From the NCBI RefSeq assembly GCF_910596095.1, contig NC_056551.1:13595501-13659500 (forward strand): a stretch of 64,000 nucleotides of DNA, given 5' to 3'. The notes below the pieces were generated by a model. The model did not search any database. It had not been told where the DNA came from and was given only the letters and a program-made list of their open reading frames with translations. Position numbers and translations under genes: made by a program. How positions within the stretch are numbered: the stretch's first letter is position 1; each line of letters opens with the position of its first letter. Source of the DNA: Thunnus maccoyii. Its lineage: Eukaryota > Chordata > Actinopteri > Scombriformes > Scombridae. Of this stretch, positions 25,081-34,850 are shown piece after piece.

Positions 25081-25413
25081 ATTAAAGGAACAGTGTGTAG
25101 GATTTAGTGGCATCTAGTGGTGAGGTTGCAGATTACAATCAACTGAATATCCCTTCCCTCCCCCTTCCAAGGATGTAGGAGAACCTATGGTGGCCACGAA
25201 ACTCATGAAAAATGTTAAAGGCCCTCTCTAGAGAAAGTGTTTGGTTTGTTCATTCTGGGCTGCTGTAAAAACATGGCGATGCAACATGGCGGCCTCTGTG
25301 GGGCTCATTCTAAGGCAATGAAAACACAATTAAAACATATAAATATAATATTCCACTTCTGCCATGTCTGTTCCACTAGATGCCACTAAATTCTACAAAC
25401 TGCACCTTTGAAG
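25081..25413. mobile_element. MITE-like element with 40 bp terminal inverted repeats
   Basis: The left end (25081-25120, containing GTAGGATTTAGTGGCATCTA) and the right end (25373-25413) are imperfect inverted copies over about 40 bp. The 333 bp body has no ORF. The same ends recur in many percomorph genomes in my memory. Non-autonomous DNA transposon. Confidence 0.8.
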
Positions 25414-25874
25414 CCATTGAATTTTCATCTTAACTGGAATAGAAAAAAGTACATTAAGGTTTGGCCTCATGGTAATTGGTAGGTTTTAAGAGGTTTTTTA
25501 AAACCCAAATCTTTAAAACCACCCTTAAACTGTGCTGAAAAACTATTAAACAATACCTCAATATATTTTAATTAATTATTTAATCCATTAACTTTCCCCT
25601 TACAATTGATATTTTAAGGTAAAATAATTAAGGAACTCAGGCTCATACTAGTCCAAAAGGATTCTGCAGCCATAATCACTGTAAATTAACATATAACAAG
25701 TGCAGGCCACACAGAGGTACTTTTATCATTTATTTAATCTTTATTCACCTAGGTTGGGGGGATAGACCTCCCCTGGCATTCCCATGTAAAGAGATGTCAA
25801 TGACAAACACGTCCAACCAAACGAGAGAGGGTGAATAGGATTCCAGTCCATACATAAAATACATTTATTTACTA

Positions 25875-25963
25875 TTTATTGAACCACCAGCATCCATAAG
25901 TCCCACACAGCATCCGTCTGTGCTATTAAATATATAGAGATAACATCTGTGGAGGGATTTATT
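25875..25963 (-). terminator. Candidate rnf208 poly(A) signals
   Basis: Minus-strand AATAAA hexamers at 25958-25963 and 25875-25880, about 110 and 190 nt past the rnf208 stop. Further ones lie at 25740-25745 and 25729-25734. Confidence 0.45.
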
Positions 25964-26069
25964 TACTGTATGTGTGAGAAAGGAGGGACTGGCAGAGAAA
26001 GGAGAGCTTATAGACGAGAAGAGTGGTGGGGGAGCAGCGTCGAGTCACGCCTGCAGTGTCCCCCCTTGT

Positions 26070-26846
26070 CTACATGATGCCACAGGAGGACAAGGGGTTG
26101 GCGATCTGGCAGGTGCAGGCTGACTGGCAGTATTGGCGCACAGTCTGGTAGCAGCTGCGGTCTGCGTCCCCGCCCCACTGCACGGGCCCGTTGGGGTCCG
26201 AGGGCAAGCGGCTCAGGATGCTGGTGTTGATGGCCAGAGCAGCCAGGCCATAGTCAGTGAACAGCACTGTCTCGCGCCGGCACGTGGGGCAGGAGATGAA
26301 CTTGTACTTGGGACAGGACTCGTAGAGGATCTGCAGGCACTCCTCACACACCGAGTGTAGGCAGGAGAGGATGCGCGGACGCTTGCCGGCGAAGTTGTAG
26401 GTGTGACCGCAGGTAGGGCAGTCCAGGGGCTCGCAGGGCATGACGGGCCCCGACGAGGAGGAGGAGGATGTGGAGGAGGAGGTGGAGGAGGAGCGCAGCA
26501 CGTACTGGTTGACTATGACGTCTTCCATCTTATAGTGGAACTGGTGGTAGCAGATCTCGTTGGCACTGGTTTTGCGCTGCGCCAGGAAGCTCTGCTCCCT
26601 GCGCGTCATGGGGGCCGGGGAAGACACCATAGGCCGGGGAGAGCCCGTTATGTCCAGGTTCAGGTCGCTGCAGGCCTGGTTGACGATAATCTCACCCTCA
26701 CCTCCACCGTCCCACGCCACTCTGGGGGGCGGGGCATAGCGCGGCTGGGTGACGGGCACAGGGCACTCTCTGGGGAACTTCTCCGACTGGATGATCTTGA
26801 CGGTGTCCATGGGGATGGTGACGGGCTGACGCCTGAGGCAGGACAT
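26070..26846 (-). CDS. rnf208: RNF208-like RING-type E3 ubiquitin ligase
   Basis: Uninterrupted 258-codon frame; human RNF208 is about 261 aa. I start at the ATG (26844-26846) giving MSCLRRQ; the frame continues upstream only via non-ATG codons. The C3HC4 RING uses C143, C146, C162, H164, C167, C170, C186 and C189, within the diagnostic run RILSCLHSVCEECLQILYE and CPKYKFISCPTCRRETVLF, followed by TDYGLAALAINTSILSRLP. The short motif IVNQ occurs twice (about 54-57 and 111-114), and a Ser/Thr-rich linker lies at 119-133. The tail has a cysteine cluster (CQSACTC) and ends CGIM, a CaaX-like box. RING proteins pass ubiquitin from an E2 to substrate; the lipid-anchor idea is inference. GC-rich codons contrast with the AT-rich flanks. 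Confidence 0.93.
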   Translation of the reverse strand: MSCLRRQPVTIPMDTVKIIQSEKFPRECPVPVTQPRYAPPPRVAWDGGGEGEIIVNQACSDLNLDITGSPRPMVSSPAPMTRREQSFLAQRKTSANEICYHQFHYKMEDVIVNQYVLRSSSTSSSTSSSSSSGPVMPCEPLDCPTCGHTYNFAGKRPRILSCLHSVCEECLQILYESCPKYKFISCPTCRRETVLFTDYGLAALAINTSILSRLPSDPNGPVQWGGDADRSCYQTVRQYCQSACTCQIANPLSSCGIM

Positions 26847-28212
26847 TCGCACGTTGTTGGAGGCGGAAGAGAGAGGGGTTGTGGCTCTAAACAGCGCTGG
26901 ACGCCCCTGCCTGGTTCTGGACTTGGGGACAAGGTTGGGCTCTTTCTCTAAAGTCAGCCATTTGAGGGAACATGAGGACGGATGGTTGCCTCCATGTTTC
27001 CCTCAGAGATCCCCCCCTTGTTTGGCGCTACTGTCAACCTGAGTCCTTATGAGGGGATGACAGATAGAGCAGCTTAGCCAGAGCACCTTATTCTGTCACA
27101 GCTGATATGTACAGATGATTCAACAGTCCAGCTTAAAGTATTTGACCAGTGTTGACTACTAAAAGGTAGTTTTTTTGTTGTTTTAACTCACTTACGCTGA
27201 TATTCCTGTGCTGTCTTTAATGGCTATTTTCATAAACTTATATTCACACAAAAGGACAGACAGAACTGTAGCACAAAGTTATGTTCTCACTCAGTGATAA
27301 CACCAATAAATAATCTCATATGCACACAGATGCACACATATATACATACACTACAGGTTGGTGGATATCTGCATTCACAGAGTGGGGGGATTGAGTGCAG
27401 GTAGTTCAGAAAGGTCCAGGAGGTATTGTCTTAAACTATATCCTGTAGACTGCAAAGGGAAACTCTTGCCTTCTTAAACTAGCCTTTTATATGTGTTTCT
27501 CGCTTAAACGCCCGCTTGACTTCCTGTTTTCGGCTGCGTGTGAGTTACACCTCGACTTGAGTGCGTGAGAAAGAATGAGTAACCTCCAGTCTTTCTCTTT
27601 CTTTTGTCCAATTTGGTCAGGTGACCCTGTGTGACCCTCTCAGTGGATTGTTGATAAGAAGGTGGGAGGAGGTCTTTTTTTGGGAGGTGTCGTGTAATGC
27701 TCCAGAAGGCTGTTGGAATGACTCCTTCGCTCCAAGGCTCCTGAATTCCTCAGAGGTGGGAGTTAAGGTTGTTTTTTTTTTTTTGACTTTCAGACAGTCC
27801 TCCCAACTGAGCAGAAGAAGTGATAAAAGTCTGAAGTATGCCTCTGTGCTTGTCTCCCTTTTTCAGTTTCTCAGACTCATAAAGTGTCCTCAGGATTCCT
27901 TTGGTCCATCTACCTGCGAAAACAGAAAAAAATAGGGATATATAAATATTCTAGATAAAGTAGATTTTGACACATTTAATATGGAAAATAAATGGAATAC
28001 AAGTAAAAAGGCAAATTGGCTGTGAGATTTTTGTTTTCTGTAATGACAAAACTTGCTGTTCACACACTCGTTAATGTTGTATTTCCGTGTATTTTCAATT
28101 CCTCAGTGGTTTTTTTTTTAATGGAAATGAATCAGCCTCATACAGTAGAATTCACTAATCCCAGCTGTATAAAGTGTCTTTGTCTTTATCTGATAAGCAG
28201 CAAGACTCACTG

Positions 28213-28240
28213 GGGTGGTGGTGGTGGTGGTGGTGGTGGG
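28213..28240. repeat. GGT/ACC trinucleotide repeat
   Basis: Pure (GGT)n tract followed by a G-rich run. Confidence 0.9.
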
Positions 28241-30187
28241 GTGGGGGAGTTTATAATCTATTTCCTTTTGCGTCTTGGCCTCGATCCAGGTGTGTTTCTT
28301 TGAGGGGTAGATAATTATCATGTTGCCACTTGCTCCGGGGCATAGCACAGCACAGACACTACGCCTTTCTTTTGACTAAACACAATCAGCGTGCTACAAA
28401 GTCTGAAGATTATGGTGATATGTGTGGTGTATTTAGGCATAAGAACACAGCACACCCACTGCTCTTCTCAAGTCTGAGCACACCCATTCAGAACACTTAA
28501 TACCTAGTCTATGACATTGCAGATAAGGACAAACAGAGATTGCAAGTTCCTGGAGCTGCTGTCTCCTATTGCCTTTTTTTTTTGTTGGTAAAAATACAGC
28601 AAAATACTGAATGTTATGAACAACATTAGTGATGTCCTTTGTTATGGTGCATATACTAATGCAATACACAGTTTTATATAGATATGTAATGACAAGGAAA
28701 TATGCATAATTCAAGCTGACAGAATTTTCCTCCAATGTCGCTTTTCACTTTTCTAAATAAACAATATACAAATTGATGATTTATTTCCAAAAATTCAGAG
28801 AAATAGTTAATGTTACATGACTAACAAACAAACAAACAAACAAGGAACTGCCACACTGTCTGGTCAGAGCAGATGATTGTGATACTATTGCGATGTTGTT
28901 TGTCATATTTCATGCTTCCTGTCAACACTCAGTCATCTTCCGAGTTGCGTCAATTTGACTCTAACGTGTGGGAACGGGTTACAATCTGTACTGTACTGTA
29001 TGGAGGGTTTGTGTCATACTGTGTGTGGGTTTTATCAAAAAGAACAAGTGTATGGTTGAACATTTTTAGCTCGACCAAAACAATAGCTGCCAAACGGCAG
29101 AAGAGGGAGGATGACACATCGTTCATTCTCCACACGGCTGTCGACAGCAATGATTCATTAGAAGAGGGAAAAAAACAAGGAGGAGGTGACTTACATGGTG
29201 AGGAAGAAAAGAGAGAGAGAGAGAGAAAAGAGAGGAGAGGGCGCACAGCACTGGTCCTTGTTTCTATTTATGGTTTGTTTATCTATGCACCTCTCAGTGG
29301 TTTCCTGCCCCCAACCTCTGCTGAAGATTCACACTGAATGAGAGAGATGGACCTAACAGGCGGAAGTGCTTTCACATGATGCATGTGAGCCATATTTTGG
29401 GCAAGCAGGTAGACATTTGTTTCTCCCCTTTTATCCTTTCTCGATGAGTCTTTCGACATATTTGCACACTCCACATTCAAACACACCAAGCTGTTAACAA
29501 GAATCACTCACAATCTCACCAAATGTGTCCCTCCAGCAGCTGCAGCGCTGCAACACTTCCCAAAATAGCCTCTGTTTCTTTCTCATCCTCCTGCACACAC
29601 AGTAGGTATTCATACACATTCGATAAGGCTGAGCGTTAGCCACAAGATAACATTTAAAAAAAAAAAAAATCCATCTAAAATTCTATACCTTTATAGCGAT
29701 AATGTGATGATATTTAGGAGGGCATAAAACAAGAAGAAGAAGAATCTTCTTAACAGTAAGTAGTTAACAGTAACTCTGCCTGTAAGATCATGAAAATACA
29801 TTTTTACTGTATCACAGTATTATGATAACCGATAATATTAAGATAATATCATGAAATCTGAGACAATATCCAGTTTTATTCATGAAACAAACGCTGAGCC
29901 ATATGACTGAAATTATTATCATGATATTAATAAGATTAATTGTTTGATATTGATATGTGTCCTTATGGCAAATGTTTCGCAAAATCACATAAAAAATGGA
30001 TGAAATTGATGTTCAATGAATAACATGCGTCAAAACTATTCACAAATAGAAAAGAAAACCTTCAGCAACTAATTTTGTCACAAGTTTTTAAGTAAAACTT
30101 CCTAAGAATCATGAATTTGGACACTATAAGAAACAATAGCATGATATGGTCGTGATAATCATGGATGGGTATAAAAACCTCAAATTC

Positions 30188-30213
30188 TTTTGTTTGTTTG
30201 TTTGTTTGTTTGT
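30188..30213. repeat. TTTG tetranucleotide repeat
   Basis: (TTTG)n tract of about six units. A complementary (CAAA)n tract lies at 28822-28843. Confidence 0.9.
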
Positions 30214-30599
30214 AAAATGTGTCTATGGCACTGTGTATCTAAAACTGTCTGGCATCGAACATCTTGCCAGGTTCTTAGTCTTGTTTACTTATTCTTTGAT
30301 CAGATATTCAATGATTCAAATAACAATGTTGACACCTTTAGACTGTATTTTATGGAGGCAAAGTTTTGCTTGTGTTTAGACAAAACTTAGCATTTGAGAA
30401 TTTAGGCTTCATTTAGTTAAATAAAAAGAGTTTGTATTCATCAAAGTAAAGTATCGATTTTGGTATCAGAAATCATATCAGCAATATCCCTAGATTATAC
30501 CATATTATACTGATGTTTCACAGCCCTGTACACAGTTATATACATGTGCAAGAGTGTGACTTTAGGTCTGAATTCAAACTATACCAAGTGATGTTTTGA

Positions 30600-30960
30600 A
30601 TTAGAGCTAGACCAATAAATCAGCCTGCCAGATATATCAGCTGGTGTTATTGCAGATGTATATGTGTATATTCATATTGCATATATACTGTAGAGGCAGA
30701 TAAGAGGAAGTCACAGTACAGAAATGCCAAATATATGTTGGAGGAAAATCAGAAATAGTGTCGCTGTTTGTACACCAGAGGAAACTGATTTAAATTTTAT
30801 TTTTCAGCTGCTGGGTACAGACAAATCTAAGGGACACATATAAAAAATGTCTATTTATTTTATGCGTTTATGTTAAAAAAACAGTCAGCCAATAAATCAT
30901 AATCTGATTTCTTTTCTAATATTGCTAATGATATTGGCCAAAATTCAAATAATGGGATCC
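30600..30960. mobile_element. Dispersed DNA-transposon-like repeat
   Basis: Starts TTAGAGCTAGACCAATAAAT and continues CAGCCTGCCAGATATATCAG, the layout of a fish hAT-type repeat whose ends read TAGAGCTGGACCGATA-like. The right side ends near GATATTGGCCAAAATTC. No coding capacity. Confidence 0.55.
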
Positions 30961-31009
30961 GCCTCACACAGATACTAGATGTCCAGACTCATTTTCTGGT
31001 TATAACAGT

Positions 31010-31260
31010 TTGTGAAAATGCACCGGTGTGATAGCAGCAGGGGTCGAGCTGATAAAGCATCCAGGCTGCATGAGGAGCCTTTGAGCCTGGGGGAGATGAA
31101 GTAGCTAAAATTACCTTCTAATTTGGTGACAGTGCTATGAAAAGGGCTGATAACGGATGCAGGCTGCCTGCTGATGGGCCAGCTTTGGCGCAGCCTTCTC
31201 ATAATCGACGGAGTCCTCTCCGGTTATGTAAGGAGCTCATCTCCGACCCAGCAAACATAT
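31010..31260. promoter_or_regulatory. Candidate conserved non-coding element A
   Basis: A non-repetitive stretch of balanced base composition in otherwise AT-rich or simple-repeat DNA, with no splice-flanked exon. It has the look of a vertebrate conserved non-coding element, but conservation cannot be seen from one sequence. Confidence 0.2.
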
Positions 31261-31310
31261 TAACAGAGTGTAAACTGCTGCAGCTCTCCAACAGTCTTTA
31301 CATTTTTGCA

Positions 31311-31321
31311 TGTGTGTGTGT

Positions 31322-31364
<43 letters not shown>
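31311..31364. repeat. TG microsatellite
   Basis: (TG)n tract with one TCTC interruption. A (CA)n tract follows at 31555-31578 and another at about 31844-31859. Confidence 0.95.
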
Positions 31365-31365
<1 letters not shown>

Positions 31366-32052
31366 ATAGCTCTGGGTCCTCTCCCTGCAGAGGAATTATT
31401 ACACTAATGAAATCATGGCAGGCATTTGACCTCGTCATCACGATCAAGCGGAGGAAGAGGAGAGCTGACCACAGAGATGTCAGATGAGTCTCGCTCAGCA
31501 TCAAATTCCTCATACCATTGAACACACACAGAGTTGCATACACACTATATCAAGACACACACACACACACACACACATCCAAGAACATTCTCACCCTCAG
31601 ACGACTCCCCATCACGTACACGGCACCACCCTTTACATTCCAGTGGACACGCAAACAAACACATAGCAGACTGATATGAGATAGTACATTTTTAGATGTG
31701 TATACTATCAGTCATGGTAGGTTTATTCCTGACTGATTAAACTGATACACACACCTGAAAAGAGGGAGAAAAACACACACAGCTCTAACTCCGAGAACAT
31801 TCCTGTCATCTCATATAACTCATCTCATATCGTCTCTTTCATACACACACACACACATTCACACATAGGTCTGTCGATTACCTCATGATCACACTGGATA
31901 GATTCCACCTGTGCCGATAGGAGAGCAGGAGAAGGGCACCATGTTCTGAATGAGTCATACCGTAGTGATCATGCGCATCAGTATCCGCCTGTCTCTCTCT
32001 TCTTCTCTCAATGAAAATCTGTCTGTCTCTATCCATCTCTCCTTCTCGCTGT

Positions 32053-32078
32053 CCATCCATCTATCTATCTATCTATAT
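32053..32078. repeat. CTAT tetranucleotide repeat
   Basis: (CTAT)n tract of about five units. Confidence 0.85.
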
Positions 32079-32859
32079 GAGCCATCTGTTGGCCTGGAGA
32101 GCACAGAGGCTGCAGGTCTTTGTGCCCCTACACCACATACCAGCAGTGTGTTAGGTATGCCAGCTATGTTGAGATGTGTATCCACATTCATGCCTCGGCT
32201 GGTGAAAAAAGCATCAGCACATCTCTTCTCGGACCTGTATGGGATATTATGTTGTGTTTTGATTGCATAACATGTTACGACCTTAGCGTGATCTGAGGAC
32301 AAATCCCCAGATTTACTGTATGTTTTCTGGCTGCAGCTTGCAGAGATTCAATGAAGTATGAAAATGCAGTGCAGGAGGATTTACTTTAGTAGCATGTTTT
32401 GCTATTTGAAATGTGTATTAACTTTGGTATGAAGATGTTTGTTTTTAATGTTCCTCGCATTTTATATTTGTTTATCATGAAGATTTATGTCATGATAATT
32501 AAGGCTGAAATTACACCTTTAAATGCCTTTATTTTTCTATTAAATTTTGCCTTCTACCATGGATTTTGCTTACAATTCCATGGTACATTCACATATAACT
32601 TACAGGTATAGTGGGTTGATGTAAGGCTAACACAATTAAAATGTCAAGATTTAAATGCATGTATTTTTCCCCCAGGATTCAGCTACAGAGCTGATGTTTG
32701 ACTCTAAAGGGCTGACTGTTATATTTACAGTCGATCCATCAGGCTGTGATCACATGCAAGTATTCCATAGGTTTCTGTATGATGGCAGTCTGATGTCTGT
32801 GTTTCTGTATGGGCAGAAAGTGCTTGTTGAGTATGAGAAGGAGGTGTTGTTTTTAATAA

Positions 32860-33110
32860 TTCAGCCCGCTGTCATTCATGGCAGACATCGGCCATTTTGC
32901 CTCGCAATTCATTACAGCCAAGTGCTCTTTGTTCTCGTCTGTGTAGCTCCCACGGCAACATGGCAGAGCTGCACACGGGCAGGAAAATAAAAGCAATAAC
33001 CATCATCGCTCCACCTGACACAGACCTCATTGAAGATTTATGAGGGAAAGGTTCAGCAAATGCCCAGCTCTTCAATAATTATTGATTAAGGTGATTTATT
33101 TATTTTTTAA
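32860..33110. promoter_or_regulatory. Candidate conserved non-coding element B
   Basis: Non-repetitive block rich in short homeodomain/POU-like words: GCAATTCATTA, CAATAATTATTGATTAAGG. It has no plausible exon. Enhancer-like composition only; a guess until aligned with other fish. Confidence 0.2.
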
Positions 33111-33119
33111 AGGAGGCTA

Positions 33120-34140
33120 TCTCAGCACAGGGTTAAGGTGGACGGCATTGTTGACGTTCTGCAAGCTGAGGCTTAAGAGGTGATGAGATAGAGGTGAACT
33201 GGCCAAAATATTTGGACTGTGTGAGATGGAGCAGCTTTAGCATGTGGGAGGGGTGTGTTCAGGAGCAGCAGTTATGCAATCGCAGCATGGCGTACCCAAC
33301 ACTCTCACTGCAGCGCCAATATATGGCCAATATGTAGATGCCTTAGTGCTGCTGACAGCTACAGAACAGGCCGTTCCTTCCCTGTCCCTATCACCCCCAC
33401 CCCAACTCTCTCCCCTCCTTCCTCCTGCCCCCACTGTCTGTCTGTGCAGAGGTCTGTCAAATGTCATAACCACTGGAGACATGACACCCACAAGATACCA
33501 TCTACACCTCAAATGACACATCATCAGGGTCTATTCACAGTTCCTAAGCCTTGTTTGTGATCGATGCAGATAAGTAGTTGTGCAGGTGTGTCTCTGTGAG
33601 TAGACATGTGCGTCTCCATTCATGCATCTTCGGGTTTGTGTATCTGCAAAATGGACGGCCATGATGCAACAACCATGTAAATCCCAGCTTAACGTAACAG
33701 AAGCAAAAGGCAAACAGGCATCTCTGTCTATTTGATTCTCACACAAAAGAGAGCTAGAAAGAGTGGGATATTGTTATGAAACCCACACACAGGAGCCACA
33801 CCTCGCAGATCTGGAACATACAGATGCACATGCAGAAAATACAGCACACGAAACAGATGCGAAGCCTTTTCTCATCCTCACCTGTCTGCTTACGCACTTG
33901 TTTCGCTCCAGTCCTTCCTCGCCTCCTCGCTCCTGTTCCAGTTATTGAGATATTGTCGCCGTCGACGTTGTTGATGCTGAAGATAAACCAAACCTCTCAG
34001 TCTCTTTTTCTCACTAGATGGGAGGATGCTCTCTTCTGTCCATTTGATTTCTAGCAGGATGAACAACAAGCGGCAGGGAAGGGAGGAAAAGATGGGGGAG
34101 ATGTAAGATGGAGGAAGCTGTTGCAAGGTGGATGCGTCAT
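33120..34140. other. Intergenic stretch without recognised features
   Basis: Several short open frames on both strands overlap each other here and show no family motif or splice pattern. I see no gene. Confidence 0.5.
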
Positions 34141-34679
34141 GTCTCGGGCAGCTTTCATCTCTTGTTCCTCTCCTCCTCCTCCTCGCCTCTGTGGTACCTT
34201 TTGTCCTTCACTCTCCCACCCTTGCTCCTTCTCCTCTGAGCTGTGGCTGAGCGTCTCCCTTTGGTATCTCTTTCTCCATCCCTCTCTGTCTCACCCTCCT
34301 GCTGAGCCTGTCAAATTATTCAGCTTATTCTGTGCAGTGACCTGAGCTTCTGTGCTGTTCGTTCTCTTTTTCTTCTGTTGTTTTTTTTCTGTTCGTCTCT
34401 TTCTTCTGCTTCAGGTGGACGTTTATCTCTCTTCTTCTTCTTCTCCTTCCTTCCCTCTTCTCTGCTGTTATCTCTCCTCTTGTCTCAGCCGCCGTTCATT
34501 ACTCTTCTTTCTCCTCCTCCGTCTGCTCCAGTCAGTGCACCTCACAGTCAGACATGCGCAGTGTTTTCACACATACATGCACACATACACACACACACAC
34601 TCTCTCTCCCTCTCTGTCTCTGTGCTTCTGGCTCCCTCCTTATGCATGTTGCTTGTTTTGCCTGCTTGCTCACCCCCTC

Positions 34680-34723
<44 letters not shown>

Positions 34724-34850
34724 CTCTCTCTCTCCAGCCTTCCTCTTTCTCTCTCTCTGGCCTTCCTCTTTCTCTCTCTCTCTCTTTATCCCTATCTCAC
34801 ATACTCGCTCTTTTCTCTCTCGTTTGCGCTCTCCCGCTGCAGCACACACT
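34140..34850. repeat. 700 bp pyrimidine-rich tract with CT and CA microsatellites
   Basis: The plus strand is very rich in C and T, including (CTC)n-like runs, a (CA)n tract near 34573-34600 and a long (CT)n tract at 34685-34735. Overlapping Leu/Ser-rich open frames here are artefacts of this composition. Confidence 0.85.

Larger units (their letters stand above)
27060..30590. other. Intergenic region upstream of rnf208
   Basis: No supported gene. It holds simple repeats: GGT-type near 28213-28240, CAAA-type at 28822-28843, GA-rich near 29211-29240 and TTTG-type at 30188-30213. AT-rich sequence near 29690-29900 with repeated GATAATAT words may be an old MITE. A non-coding first exon of rnf208 may lie near 26860-27540 but cannot be fixed. 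Confidence 0.5.

Noticed and set aside
26403-26951. Plus-strand glycine/arginine-rich frame opposite rnf208
   Set aside because: Antisense shadow of the GC-rich rnf208 exon. The minus strand carries the conserved RING protein.
28873-29337. 154-codon plus-strand frame with a charged C-terminal half
   Set aside because: The charged part is a GA-rich simple sequence and the rest shows no family motif or splice sites.
32655-32990. 111-codon plus-strand frame
   Set aside because: No recognisable domain, no flanking exons, and non-ATG start. It overlaps a stretch that looks more like non-coding regulatory DNA.
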